Shown piece after piece: positions 25,652 to 35,018 of a stretch of DNA of 64,000 bases. Under the pieces are notes generated by a model. The model was not told the origin of the DNA and did not search any database. It saw only the letters and a program-made list of their open reading frames with translations. A program made the position numbers and the translations under genes. Each line of letters starts with the position of its first letter. The first letter of the stretch is position 1. This DNA comes from Thermogemmata fonticola (GTDB lineage Bacteria > Planctomycetota > Planctomycetia > Gemmatales > Gemmataceae): contig NZ_JACEFB010000011.1 of the NCBI RefSeq assembly GCF_013694095.1, positions 62,001-126,000 on the forward strand. Direction: 5' to 3'.

Positions 25652-26800
25652 GTGCCCACCAGTACCCGTTTACCCAGTCCTCTCAACGCTCCTTTCGTAC
25701 AGGCGATTTTGCGTAGCGGTTTGCTGCGGCCCGATGACTTGCTGCCGGTCCTGGCCGAGCTGAATGTGGACCCCGCGAAGCTGCCGCCGTTGCAACTGGC
25801 CACGCATCTGGTCCGCAAAAAGTTGCTGACAAAGTTCCAGGCGATGCAGCTCCTCAATGGCCGGACGCGGGGGTTTATCCTGGGGCAGTACAAGATTCTC
25901 GATGGTATTCGCCAGGACCGGGTCGGAATGGTCTTTCTCGCAGAGGACACGCAGCAGCAGCGGCGTGTCGCCGTGAAGGTGTTGCCCACGGATCGGGTCT
26001 CTGACCCGACCATCTTGCGGGAGTTCCTCAAGGAGGTGCGAGCGGCGGCGCAGGTCAGCCATCCGAACATAGCGCGGGTGCTAGATATCGGCCACTGGCA
26101 AGGGACGCACTTTGTGGTCACCGAGCATGTTCCGGGTGTGACTTTGGACCGCCTGGTGACGGAGAAAGGACCGCTGCCTCCCCATACGGCAGCGCAGATT
26201 GTGGCCCAGGCGGCGGTGGGACTGTACGCCGCTCATCAATTGGGCTTGGTCCACCGCGACATCAAGCCAGCCAACATTGCTCTGCTCCCGGATAATCGGG
26301 TCAAGTTGCTGGATTTGGGATTGACCCACATGCTGGAGAATCCCTGGGCGCGAGTGACGCGGCGGATCAACACCCGCGAGTATGCCGAGGAAATCGCTCA
26401 CATAGCGCCGGAGCAGGCCTGGGGTTGCGAGATCGACGCCCGCAGCGATGTTTACAGTTTGGGTTCCACCTTCTACTATTTACTCACCGGTGAGGTTCCG
26501 TTTCCAGGTCTGGCACCGGAGATGATGGCGGAGCGGCAGATTCGCGGTGTGCCCTCTCCCCGGCAGAAACGTGCGGAAGTGCCCCTGGAAATCGATACAA
26601 TCGTGCAGAAGATGGGGGCCAAAGACCCCCACGCACGCTATGCCTCGGCCCGCGAGGTGCTCATCGCCATGCAAGCCTGGCTGCCGCTCGCCCAGTGGCT
26701 GTCCCTTGGCATTGCCCCGCCGCCGCCGGTAGAGGCCCACGTCTCCGCCCCGCCTCCCCGAAAGAAACGGGGCTTCTTCGCCTGGCTTTTCGGGCGTTGA
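25652..26800 (+). CDS. Serine/threonine protein kinase
   Basis: A 382-residue Hanks-type kinase. The GTG at 25652 has GGAGG 8 nt upstream, better spaced than the GTG at 25637. An N-terminal helical region (residues about 10-75) typical of planctomycete kinases precedes the kinase domain. Lys109 (VAVKVL), the catalytic HRDIKPAN (201-208) and DLG (221-223, in place of DFG) are present, then APEQAWGCEIDARSDVYSLG. The Gly-rich loop is degenerate (GIRQDRVGMVFLAED, no GxG), so nucleotide binding may be altered. The end is Pro-rich then basic/aromatic (RKKRGFFAWLFGR), possibly membrane-associating. No extracellular sensor domain is seen. Confidence 0.92.
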   Translation: MPTSTRLPSPLNAPFVQAILRSGLLRPDDLLPVLAELNVDPAKLPPLQLATHLVRKKLLTKFQAMQLLNGRTRGFILGQYKILDGIRQDRVGMVFLAEDTQQQRRVAVKVLPTDRVSDPTILREFLKEVRAAAQVSHPNIARVLDIGHWQGTHFVVTEHVPGVTLDRLVTEKGPLPPHTAAQIVAQAAVGLYAAHQLGLVHRDIKPANIALLPDNRVKLLDLGLTHMLENPWARVTRRINTREYAEEIAHIAPEQAWGCEIDARSDVYSLGSTFYYLLTGEVPFPGLAPEMMAERQIRGVPSPRQKRAEVPLEIDTIVQKMGAKDPHARYASAREVLIAMQAWLPLAQWLSLGIAPPPPVEAHVSAPPPRKKRGFFAWLFGR

Positions 26801-26923
26801 TGGCCTTCCGCTGTTTCAGGGGGTGTGCATAAGGTCCTGCTATTTCAGATGGGGTGTCGCATCCCTCTTGCCACCTTGACCGCTAATCGGCATCTTCCTC
26901 CATCCCTCCACCTAACCTGGCAC

Positions 26924-28567
26924 TCAGAAGCGGACTTCCATACCGAAGCTGAGACCCTGGAGCCAGTAATCGCTGGTGCGGAAGCCGCTATAGATTGGCG
27001 GCTGCTCTCCCGGCAGCAGGGTCACGGGGGGACGGAAGATGGGGTTGATCCGCGGGTCGATCTGTTCCCCCGCTCGCACGACGTTGCTCAAGTACATCCA
27101 GTTGTAGGCGACGTAGAGGCGGGCGCTTTCCGTCAGTTGCACGCCGCCGCGCACGTTGACTTCTGGCAGCACGGCAAAAGTGGTTTGCTGGTAGCGGCCA
27201 ATGTTGGACGGCAGGGCGAAGCGGCCGATCGCCGTGGCTGTAGGCAGGCCGCCGAGGGGCGTCAGCACTGTTCGCCCGGAAATCTCCACCACCTGTCGGA
27301 CTCCGCCGAGAGCCACCGAAGCCCGTCCTGCCAGGAACCAAACCCCCAAGCGGCGCTCGCCAGCAATTCCCAACACCCCGCCGTGGAAGTGATTGAAGGT
27401 GCGGAAACGGTCCAGGGCTTGCAAGTGATCGCCGGGATTGAGCGGTGCCGCCGCCGCGCTCAGCGCTGTCGTGTCCTCCTTGATGCTGACTTCATCGAAT
27501 AAACCGAAATAGCGGTAGCCCGCCAGGAGGTCGAGTTTGCCGCCGAGATCATTCCAGAGATTGAACAGCGCATTGGTGCCGCCGCCGATGACGAAACTTT
27601 CCACCTGCACGTCGATGGCGCCGCGCTGGACGCCGGGATAGGCCACGAGGATGGCGTCATCCATCCCGGTGACGGCATTGATGAAGGGGCGGGCCAGAAT
27701 CTGATTGCCGTTGGCATCGGAGGCTGCTGTCAGGCCCTTTTTGCTGTTGCGCAGGAAGAAGAAGTCGCCCTCCAGACCGACGATCCGATTGAGATCGAGC
27801 CAGGTTCCCCCGCTGAGGCGGAAGCCAGGGCGGAACTCATTGTTGACGCGGTCGAGGGGGAAGAGAATGCGGGTGTCAGGCGTGAACAATTTGCCGGCCA
27901 GATTCTGGGGAGTGATCGGATCGCCGGTGGTCATCATGGGGGGAAGGTGTTGGCCGGAGCCGGCCCACATGAGGATTTCCAGGTTCGTCCACAGGACGCC
28001 GCCGGGGTCCGGACTGGGAGCAAGGGCGGGGAAGGCGGCCTCCGGCTCTGGACCCAACTCCGGGGCGGCGGATTGCAGGCGAATGCCCCGCGGGAACGGC
28101 ACGGGCGATGGAACAGCCGAAAAAGGAACGGGCGAAACCGGAGGAGGAAGGGAAGACAGTGCTTCGGGTGGGGCCGGGCGGGCAGGAGTGGCTTCCTCTG
28201 GTCCAAAGGTGGAAAACCCTGACGGCATGGCGGCTACTGGCTTTGGCCGATCCAGGGGTCCGACGGGAAGCGAGGAGAGCCGGGCCAAACGGGGCGTGCG
28301 TTCCCGCGAGCGATAGCCAAGCTGAGAGTCGCTCGTGGAATAGGGCCACAGCCCAGGGTTGGCTGCCATCTCCGGTCGCCGCCAGAGAGACGAGCCAGTA
28401 GCGGGGATCCCTTCCGCCGAGGACGGCCAAGTGTCGCGCGGGGCTGGTGCCGCATAGAGTCGGATGCCTTCCCGCTCAGGCATTTGTCCCCAGGCGGCGG
28501 AGGTCCCCAGACCCAACAGACCCGCCACGGCCTGACCCCAGATGCCCCACCGTTTCAGCCACAGCAT
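26924..28567 (-). CDS. BBP7-type outer-membrane beta-barrel protein
   Basis: A 547-residue exported protein. A signal peptide follows the ATG at 28567 (LKRWGIWGQAVAGLLGLGTS, cleavage near AWGQ). AGGAGG lies 10 nt upstream; a GTG at 28636 with its own GGGAGG is a possible longer start. After a long Pro/Ala-rich linker, the C-terminal 330 residues show the BBP7 features: WTNLEILMWAGSGQHLPPM, FRLSGGTWLDLNRIVGLEGD, GGKLDLLAGYRYFGLF, VYAYNW-like YVAYNWMYLSNVVRAGEQID and a C-terminal strand ending in Phe. Such proteins are frequent outer-membrane barrels in Gemmata and relatives. Convergent with the kinase gene. Confidence 0.9.
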   Translation of the reverse strand: MLWLKRWGIWGQAVAGLLGLGTSAAWGQMPEREGIRLYAAPAPRDTWPSSAEGIPATGSSLWRRPEMAANPGLWPYSTSDSQLGYRSRERTPRLARLSSLPVGPLDRPKPVAAMPSGFSTFGPEEATPARPAPPEALSSLPPPVSPVPFSAVPSPVPFPRGIRLQSAAPELGPEPEAAFPALAPSPDPGGVLWTNLEILMWAGSGQHLPPMMTTGDPITPQNLAGKLFTPDTRILFPLDRVNNEFRPGFRLSGGTWLDLNRIVGLEGDFFFLRNSKKGLTAASDANGNQILARPFINAVTGMDDAILVAYPGVQRGAIDVQVESFVIGGGTNALFNLWNDLGGKLDLLAGYRYFGLFDEVSIKEDTTALSAAAAPLNPGDHLQALDRFRTFNHFHGGVLGIAGERRLGVWFLAGRASVALGGVRQVVEISGRTVLTPLGGLPTATAIGRFALPSNIGRYQQTTFAVLPEVNVRGGVQLTESARLYVAYNWMYLSNVVRAGEQIDPRINPIFRPPVTLLPGEQPPIYSGFRTSDYWLQGLSFGMEVRF

Positions 28568-29312
28568 CCGCCCTTGGCCTCCTGCGCGGCTTGGAAACGA
28601 TTGCCCCCTCAGCTTCTGCCTAATGCGTGCCAGCACGCTATGCCCTCCCTGCTTGCCGGAACCGTCTATCCGTCATTGTCCCTGGAGGCCAGCCGATCGC
28701 TGTTTCGGTGGCCGAGCATCTATACGGTCCTATCGGCGTAGCCGTTGTGTTCGCGCCATCCGGACCGAGAGGATAGAGGAGTCCTCGGAGTTCTGCTCTG
28801 CGGCATGTTCGGTACAAAGTCGCCTGATTTCCTAGTTTGACAGCGGCCTAAGGATTAAGCGGCCTAATGATCAATGTGCTGAAGTGAGTGGATTTCCTCC
28901 GGGTGGGTCGGACTGTTCCAGGTCTGAACCCACCGCATCGGCGTTATTCCGCGGAGAGCACCCAGGTTGTTCGGGGGTTGTAAACCATCGGTGCGTTGGG
29001 CAGGTCGGGCAGTGGCACGACCGGTTGGCCAAGGTGATACCAACAGGAACCTCCTAAATGAACTCCCTCAGGGGTGCGGTCGTAACCGATTCGGCCCTGT
29101 TTGGTTCGCGCGGCGGATCTAGGCTTCCTCCGGATTGAGAGGGTGGGAAGGGAGGGGAGATTTGGCCGGGTGGGGAGGCCGGAGATAGAATCCCCATGCC
29201 GAGGCACGAGGGCGACTTGGGGGGAAGAAAGGCTTCGCAGGGGTAGAAAAGCTCCGGCGCAAGCTGGGGAGGGACAGGCTGCCAAGGAACGGCACGTAGC
29301 AGGACCAGCACC
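28568..29312. other. Intergenic, 745 bp, divergent, with a hairpin
   Basis: Separates the divergent BBP7 and MazG-like genes. A minus-strand frame ends at 28944 with protein-like sequence (CWYHLGQPVVPLPDLPNAPM) but lacks a convincing start, so it is not called. Ten bases beyond its stop, 28902-28934 forms a strong hairpin (GGTGGGT...ACCCACC with a second inner stem). It has no T-run. No other RNA or repeat was recognised. Confidence 0.45.
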
Positions 29313-29612
29313 GTGACTTTGCGCGAGTTGCAAGAGATAATTCAGGCCACCTTCGGGAGCAAAGATGCCCGCCGAGGGGTGGAAGGGACATTTATGTGGT
29401 TCATGGAAGAAGTCGGGGAGCTGGCGGCGGCTTTGCGAGCGGGAGAGGACCGAGAACATCTGCGCCACGAATTTGCCGATGTGCTGGCCTGGCTGGCGAC
29501 CCTGGCCAACATCGCTGGCGTAGATTTAGATGAGGCCGTCGAGCAACTCTATGGCTCAGGTTGTCCCAAGTGCCGGTGTTGCCCCTGTGCCTGTGTGGCG
29601 GCCAAACCCTAA
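29313..29612 (+). CDS. MazG-like nucleotide pyrophosphohydrolase with Cys-rich tail
   Basis: A 99-residue member of the MazG/all-alpha NTP pyrophosphohydrolase family, which hydrolyse nucleoside triphosphates to monophosphates. The metal-binding motifs EEVGEL (residues 32-37) and EFADV (53-57, Glu53 and Asp56) are present. The C-terminus is unusual: Cys84, 87, 89, 90, 92 and 94 (CPKCRCCPCAC), possibly a zinc or iron-sulfur site. The start is GTG with AGGA upstream. It is followed after 18 bp by a large membrane protein on the same strand, so they may be co-transcribed. Confidence 0.85.
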   Translation: MTLRELQEIIQATFGSKDARRGVEGTFMWFMEEVGELAAALRAGEDREHLRHEFADVLAWLATLANIAGVDLDEAVEQLYGSGCPKCRCCPCACVAAKP

Positions 29613-29630
29613 CGCGGATTTCGGAGCAGG

Positions 29631-32126
29631 ATGGGCATGGCGGAAGATCGCCGGGGCGGGGGAAGGTGGGTGCTGCTCAGTCTAGCCCTGCTGGGTTGGC
29701 TCAGCGGCGGTATGGGAACAGGTGTGACCGCTGCGGCCCAGGAATGGCCGATCCGCATCACCGCTGCCCGGCTCGGCTTTCCCACCGAGGAGGAAACTCC
29801 GCTCGCTCGCTTTGGACAGTGGACCCCGCTGGATGTGACTTTCCAGCTTCAGGCCGCTGTGCCCGAAACGGTAGAACTGGTCCTTTCCGCGCCGGATAGC
29901 GACGGGATTACTACGATCCAGAGGGTGCCGCTCCCGCTGGAAAAGGCTGAAGCGGGGCGTGCCCTCAGTACTCTGGCCTTGGGAGCTTGGGCGTATGTTC
30001 GCCCGATCGGCGGTACGGATATCCTGATCGAGGTGCGCGGTGCGGAAAGCGGCCAACTCCTCTCCGAACCGTTCCGCCTGCGTTTGGGCCGCTTGCGAGA
30101 TACGCTGGCCTACAGCGTGCTGTTCCTGGGTTTGAAGCCGCCGCACTTTGAGCTGCCCAAGCCTGCTGGGGGGGATGCTGCCAGTGCGGGGGGGTTGCGC
30201 GGGGGCCGCGTGCTCACAGCTACTCTGACCGCGGTAGAGCAATTGCCCGGCCACTGGTTCGGCTATGAGACGGTAGACCTGGCCGTCCTGTTTCTCGGCG
30301 AGGAATCGCGGGAGTTTGTGGAGCAACTGTGGTCCGCCGGGGCAGCGCCGCTTGTGCGGCAACGGCGCGAGGCCTTGCTGGAGTGGGTGCGGCGGGGAGG
30401 CCGGCTGGTGGTGGCGGGCGGCTCGCTGGCCGATACCGTGGCTCGGCTGCCGGACCTTCAGGAAGTCCTGCCGGTGGCGATTCGGGGCCAGCGCCCAGCG
30501 GATGTGCTGCTGCTGCACTGGAACGCGCCGCTGTCGAGTCAATTCGGCGTGTTTCACGGCGCGCTGGGAAGTAAGCAGGGCCGCTTCCCCGTGGCGGACT
30601 GCGTCCGCAAGCCGCACCCAGCGGTCCGGGTCCTCATCCCGCCGCCGGAACGCCAGCATGATCCGAGCCTGATGCTGGTGGCAGTCCAATGGCCCTTCGG
30701 CTTGGGGCGCATTACCTGCATCGCCTTCGACCTGCATGGCCCGCCATTCACCGAGTTCCCGCTACGCAGCGAGTTCTGGGATTGGGTGCTGCGGGAAGGG
30801 GGGGCAGCGCGGGCCTCCGTCGGCAGTGAAGGAAAACCCAAGCCGCTCGACGCCGACGTGAGCGAAGAAGAAGATGAGCTAGCCGCCGCCCTACGCGCCC
30901 ATGCGGACACCTTCGAGGGCATCCCGGTTATTTCCTTTGGCTGGGTGGCAGTGCTACTGGTTCTGTACCTGCTGGTGATTGGTCCGTTGGAGTATCTGCT
31001 GCTCAAGCGGCTGATCGGGCGGCAGGAGTGGACGTGGGTGACTTTTCCCATCATTGTCTTGACTGTGACGGTGCTGGCATTCCTGTCCGCTTCTCGTTGG
31101 AAAGGCCAAGAGTTGCGGATCAACAAGCTGGATGTGGTGGACGTGGAGGTGGCGGCAGGACGGGTGTACGGGACCACGTGGCTGGGCCTATTCAGCCCCC
31201 GGATTGAGCATTACACGCTGAGTGTGACGGGGCAGCCGGATTGGGTCGGCACAACGAGCGATACGGTCATCGGCTGGTGGGGTGCTCCCCGCGGTCCGCG
31301 CGCCGGTTTGCTCCGCCGCCAGTACCAGTGGTCGCCGTGGCGCGATCAGCCCCTGGGGGTGCTTCAGGAAGTGCCGATTCAGGTCTGGTCCACGAAGGCA
31401 TTTGTGGTCAACTGGAGCGGGCGTTGGCCGGCGCAGGAGCCGCGCGTGCGCTGTTCCTTGGAGCACCCCCCTGCCGACGGACGGGCTGTGATCGGAAGCT
31501 TCACCCTGGACCTTCCCGTGCCGGTGCTAGCGGACTGCGTGCTCTTCTACGCAGGGCAGGCTTACCCTGTGCCCGGCGGTGTGGTTCTGCGTGGACAGAA
31601 GGTCCAAGTGGTGCTCGACGGCGGAACGCGAGCGGATCAATGGTTGCAGCGGGAAAGCCGCTTGGAAGAGCTGCTCTGGCGTGCTCCGGTTTACCGGGAG
31701 CGCCTTGGTCCGGTTCGGGGAGCTGCCGGGGGAGCTGTGCCGGCTCCAGTTTCGACTTCCGCAATGACTGAGGAACGCTCGGCCTCGACCGCGATACCTC
31801 TGCTCGGCTTGCTCTTCCACGAGGGGTCCTTGAGCTTTGCTGAGGGTGTGTTCCCCCGCAATGCTTCCCTGCGGCGGCTGGACCAGTCGTGGCGGCTGCA
31901 TCCAGAACATACCAGCGAGATTATTCTGGTCGGCCGGACCGTCCTCCCTGTGGGTGATGCCGAAAGCCAGTTGTGCGGGCCGTCCTCCCCTTCCCTCCTG
32001 TGGTGGCGCCAGCCCCCGGACGGAATGGCGACGCGCACCCCTTTGACCGGCCGGGGCCGGCAGGAAACTTGGGTCCGCCTCTACTTGCCCATTGCTTCTT
32101 CCTCGACCGTTGCAGGACAGCCATAG
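29631..32126 (+). CDS. Large membrane protein coupled to an ABC ATPase
   Basis: An 831-residue protein. It has a signal sequence (VLLSLALLGWLSGGMGTGVT, residues about 14-33), a long extracytoplasmic part with a class-I-glutamine-amidotransferase-like region (WVRRGGRLVVAGGSLADTVA, residues about 245-275), and two membrane helices in the middle (GWVAVLLVLYLLVIGPLEYL and WVTFPIIVLTVTVLAFLSAS, residues about 435-490). A beta-rich C-terminal half follows. This layout is seen in planctomycete membrane proteins that work with an ABC ATPase, and the ATPase gene follows after only 2 bp. Start codon: ATG at 29631 or 29637 are both possible. Substrate unknown. Confidence 0.8.
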   Translation: MGMAEDRRGGGRWVLLSLALLGWLSGGMGTGVTAAAQEWPIRITAARLGFPTEEETPLARFGQWTPLDVTFQLQAAVPETVELVLSAPDSDGITTIQRVPLPLEKAEAGRALSTLALGAWAYVRPIGGTDILIEVRGAESGQLLSEPFRLRLGRLRDTLAYSVLFLGLKPPHFELPKPAGGDAASAGGLRGGRVLTATLTAVEQLPGHWFGYETVDLAVLFLGEESREFVEQLWSAGAAPLVRQRREALLEWVRRGGRLVVAGGSLADTVARLPDLQEVLPVAIRGQRPADVLLLHWNAPLSSQFGVFHGALGSKQGRFPVADCVRKPHPAVRVLIPPPERQHDPSLMLVAVQWPFGLGRITCIAFDLHGPPFTEFPLRSEFWDWVLREGGAARASVGSEGKPKPLDADVSEEEDELAAALRAHADTFEGIPVISFGWVAVLLVLYLLVIGPLEYLLLKRLIGRQEWTWVTFPIIVLTVTVLAFLSASRWKGQELRINKLDVVDVEVAAGRVYGTTWLGLFSPRIEHYTLSVTGQPDWVGTTSDTVIGWWGAPRGPRAGLLRRQYQWSPWRDQPLGVLQEVPIQVWSTKAFVVNWSGRWPAQEPRVRCSLEHPPADGRAVIGSFTLDLPVPVLADCVLFYAGQAYPVPGGVVLRGQKVQVVLDGGTRADQWLQRESRLEELLWRAPVYRERLGPVRGAAGGAVPAPVSTSAMTEERSASTAIPLLGLLFHEGSLSFAEGVFPRNASLRRLDQSWRLHPEHTSEIILVGRTVLPVGDAESQLCGPSSPSLLWWRQPPDGMATRTPLTGRGRQETWVRLYLPIASSSTVAGQP

Positions 32127-32128
32127 CC

Positions 32129-33064
32129 ATGATCGAATGCCGGGACCTGACCAAAAAATACAACGATTTGTTCGCCGTGGACCGCCTGACGCTCCGCCTG
32201 GAGCAAGGGGATGTGTATGGCTTCATCGGCCCCAACGGTTCCGGCAAAACCACGACCATGCGGATGTTGGCCACCTTGCTCAATCCCAGTTGGGGAGAAG
32301 CCACGGTCTGCGGCTACTCTATCTACACGGGAGCCAAACAGATTCGCCGCCTCATCGGTTACATGCCCGATTTCTTCGGCGTCTATGACGACATGAAGGT
32401 GACGGAGTACCTGGAGTTCTTCGCCGCCGCCTATCGTATCGATGGTCCGGCCCGCCGCCGCCGTGTCGAACAGGTCCTCGATTACGTCGATCTGGGCTAC
32501 AAACGCGATGCCCTAGTGACCAGCCTCTCCCGTGGCATGACCCAGCGCCTGGGACTGGCCCGAACCTTGCTCCACGATCCGCAAGTGCTCCTGCTCGACG
32601 AACCGGCCAGCGGTCTGGACCCCCGCGCCCGCATCGAAATGCGGGAACTGATCAAACGCTTGCGCCGGGAAAACAAGACCATCATGGTTTCCAGCCACAT
32701 CCTGCCCGAACTGGCCGACATCTGCAACAAGATCGGCATCATCGAGCGGGGCAAGCTGATCTGGAATGGGACCGTCGAAGCTGCCATTCAGGCGGTGCGG
32801 GGCAAATCTGTCTTCACCGTGGCCGTGTTGCATGACCGCAATGCCGAAGCTGCCGAACGCCTCCGTTTGTTCCCCGAAGTCGAAAGCGTCACGCCCGATC
32901 CCAAAACCCACGCCCTCGATGTCCGCCTTAGAGACGGATACGAGGACGGCAGCTTCATTCCGGAACGCCTGCTGCAAGCCGGCTTCCGCCTCCGCCTCTT
33001 CAAGGAAAAAGAAGTCAACATCGAAGACGTCTTTATGCGCATCACCAAGGGCATCACAAGCTAA
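32129..33064 (+). CDS. ABC transporter ATP-binding protein
   Basis: A 311-residue ABC ATPase. Walker A GPNGSGKTT (residues about 36-44), signature LSRGMTQR (about 132-139), Walker B VLLLDEPASGLDPRA and switch His in SSHI are all present. The C-terminal 90 residues are an accessory domain of the type found with ABC-2 exporters. It begins 2 bp after the upstream membrane protein's stop with AGGACAGCC as ribosome site, so the two are translationally linked. No separate ABC-2 permease follows, so the upstream protein may be the partner. The transported substrate is unknown. Confidence 0.93.
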   Translation: MIECRDLTKKYNDLFAVDRLTLRLEQGDVYGFIGPNGSGKTTTMRMLATLLNPSWGEATVCGYSIYTGAKQIRRLIGYMPDFFGVYDDMKVTEYLEFFAAAYRIDGPARRRRVEQVLDYVDLGYKRDALVTSLSRGMTQRLGLARTLLHDPQVLLLDEPASGLDPRARIEMRELIKRLRRENKTIMVSSHILPELADICNKIGIIERGKLIWNGTVEAAIQAVRGKSVFTVAVLHDRNAEAAERLRLFPEVESVTPDPKTHALDVRLRDGYEDGSFIPERLLQAGFRLRLFKEKEVNIEDVFMRITKGITS

Positions 33065-33547
33065 TCTGGTTCCCCCGCGCCGGCGGTGCCAGCCCCGGCC
33101 TCCCGCTCGTTCTCCAGGATACCTCTGGATTGCACTGTTTCCCTCACTCCCCCCTCATGATCGTGCCGGGCTTTTCCCTTTGATCCCTCCGCATTTTTCG
33201 GCTGGCGGCGAAAGCAGGCAGGACGGTCTTTTCTGAATCATTTCCGATTGTGTGCTAGGTTTTTGAATGAAGTGAAAAACGAGAGACACGGGGGCCATTC
33301 CAGTTACGGGGGCCATTCCAGCCTGGGAGCAGTCCCTGGAGGTGTGTGGTGCCTGTGCAGTTGCTGGAGCTGTTCGGGGCTTGCCCCATGTCGGCGAGGT
33401 ACCGGGGCATTTCCAAGAGGAGCCTCGTTAAGCCGGACCGGCTCCACGGAGGAATGGCTCCGATTGGGGGATGGCCGCTCGATGGCGGCTTCGGTGTCCC
33501 ATCCGCGGGCAGCGATTTGGGCGGAGGTGGCAGGGGTGTGGGGGACG
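33065..33547. other. Intergenic, 483 bp, with a short direct repeat
   Basis: Between the ABC ATPase and the PilZ gene. ACGGGGGCCATTCCAG occurs at 33288-33303 and 33306-33321 (18 bp period). No promoter, RNA gene or credible ORF was recognised beyond this. Confidence 0.4.
33288..33321. repeat. Short tandem direct repeat
   Basis: Two perfect 16 bp copies, 33288-33303 and 33306-33321, separated by 2 bp. No function is evident. Confidence 0.85.
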
Positions 33548-34075
33548 ATGGACTTGGATGCATTCGTGCAGTGGTGGCAAGATAATGCCCTGGCTATGGG
33601 GGTAGGACTGGGGGTTGCCCTGCTGATCTTGGGGTTCTACGCTTGGCGGCGGCGGCCCTCGGCCACAGAACGTTTAGCGAGTGCCGCAGAAGCTGCGGCA
33701 GCCAGCCAGAAGATGGATGCTGCCACCGAGGAAGCCGCCCTGGAATGGGCGCCCCGGCAATTGGCCCTGGCTGAACGGCGCGCCTCTATCCGCAGGGGCG
33801 GGGCCGTGGTGCGTGTAACAGTTGCCTCGCCCTTGTTCCATCGCGGGGTGACGGATGGCTTCGTCTTGGATCGTTCCACCGGCGGTTTATGTATTGCTCT
33901 GGCCACAGAGGTGCCGCGGGGAGTGGTGCTCAAAGTCCGAGCCGCTCATGCCCCGGATACCGTCGGTTATATCAACGTCATCGTTCGCAACTGCCGCCGC
34001 CAGGAGGAATACTACGAAGTCGGTTGTGAGTTCGAGCAAACCCCGCCCTGGAATGTTTTACTTCTCTTCGGCTGA
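33548..34075 (+). CDS. Membrane-anchored PilZ domain protein
   Basis: A 175-residue protein. One membrane segment at residues about 17-32 (MGVGLGVALLILGFYA) is followed by an Ala/Glu-rich linker and a C-terminal PilZ domain: the RxxxR element at Arg78/Arg82 and DxSxxG at Asp108/Ser110/Gly113, the cyclic-di-GMP binding signature. It should tie cyclic-di-GMP signalling to the membrane. The start at 33548 is preferred to the longer frame from 33248, which carries no protein-like sequence before the anchor. No motility or polysaccharide gene lies nearby. Confidence 0.85.
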   Translation: MDLDAFVQWWQDNALAMGVGLGVALLILGFYAWRRRPSATERLASAAEAAAASQKMDAATEEAALEWAPRQLALAERRASIRRGGAVVRVTVASPLFHRGVTDGFVLDRSTGGLCIALATEVPRGVVLKVRAAHAPDTVGYINVIVRNCRRQEEYYEVGCEFEQTPPWNVLLLFG

Positions 34076-34242
34076 TGGAGCGATGCATAGTTTTGGCTGA
34101 TTGGGGGCTGCATCCGGCGTAGCCCCTGGAGCGCCGGAACCCGTTCCCCCTCCATTTGGGCAATGGGCAGATCAGGTAGAGGGGTGGATGAGCGAGCGCT
34201 CCGACGATCCGCTGGTCGTGACGCTATTGGTTCGGTTGAGGA

Positions 34243-34806
34243 TTAGAGCCGGGGGGCGAGATCGGCAGGCAGCAGCCCTTTGCGTTTTTCCTCCTCGAAT
34301 TCGGCGACGAATTGTTCCAGTTCGCGAGCACTGCGTTCCCGCCCCAGCGATCCCATCCGGTCGATGAAGAGGATGCCGTGGAGGTGGTCGATTTCATGCT
34401 GCCAGACGCGGGCGGGCAGATCGTGGCAGAGCATCTCGTAAGGTTCGCCTTGCAGATTGTAGGCTTGCACTTTGACCGTCTTGGCCCGGCGGACGTTCTG
34501 GTACAACCCCGGAAAGCTCAGGCACCCTTCACGCCCCACCACCGACCCTTTGCTTTCCAGAATGACCGGATTGATGGCGACGAACTCGTTCTCCTTGTCT
34601 TCGGGGTCCGCGGAGAAGTTGAGGACGATGAGTTGCCAGGGGAGAGCGACCTGGGGAGCGGCCAAACCGAGGCCTTCATGCTCATACATCAGTTCGAGCA
34701 TGCGGGCGGCTACCTGGCGTACCTCGGCCGTGATGGCGGTGACCGGTTGGGCTTTCTGACGCAAGGCCGGATGCGGATATTTGACAATCTTCAGTGATGA
34801 CGTCAT
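34243..34806 (-). CDS. def: Peptide deformylase
   Basis: A 187-residue cytoplasmic metalloenzyme that removes the N-formyl group from new proteins. All three motifs are intact: GLGLAAPQ (residues 45-52), EGCLSFP (93-99, metal ligand Cys95) and QHEIDHLHG (136-144, ligands His137 and His141, catalytic Glu138). The ATG at 34806 has AGGA 8 nt upstream; longer in-frame starts to 34905 exist. It sits downstream of fusA on the same strand, 212 bp away. Confidence 0.96.
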   Translation of the reverse strand: MTSSLKIVKYPHPALRQKAQPVTAITAEVRQVAARMLELMYEHEGLGLAAPQVALPWQLIVLNFSADPEDKENEFVAINPVILESKGSVVGREGCLSFPGLYQNVRRAKTVKVQAYNLQGEPYEMLCHDLPARVWQHEIDHLHGILFIDRMGSLGRERSARELEQFVAEFEEEKRKGLLPADLAPRL

Positions 34807-35018
34807 CACGGTTTGTCCTGAAGGCATAAGGCAGGGGCGTAGCATTTCCTCTCTCAGCATTATAGAAGCGCAAGCTGGAGAGCCTCTGGGGCTTGGCGGC
34901 GTCATGAGTCCGCTGGTAGGACGGCTTGCGTTGACAGGACTGGTGAGGCGACTCGCTTGGGTGCCTCGATCAGCGGGGAGGCGGATGCATCTCGTCGTTC
35001 GGAAATCCCTGGCGGCGG

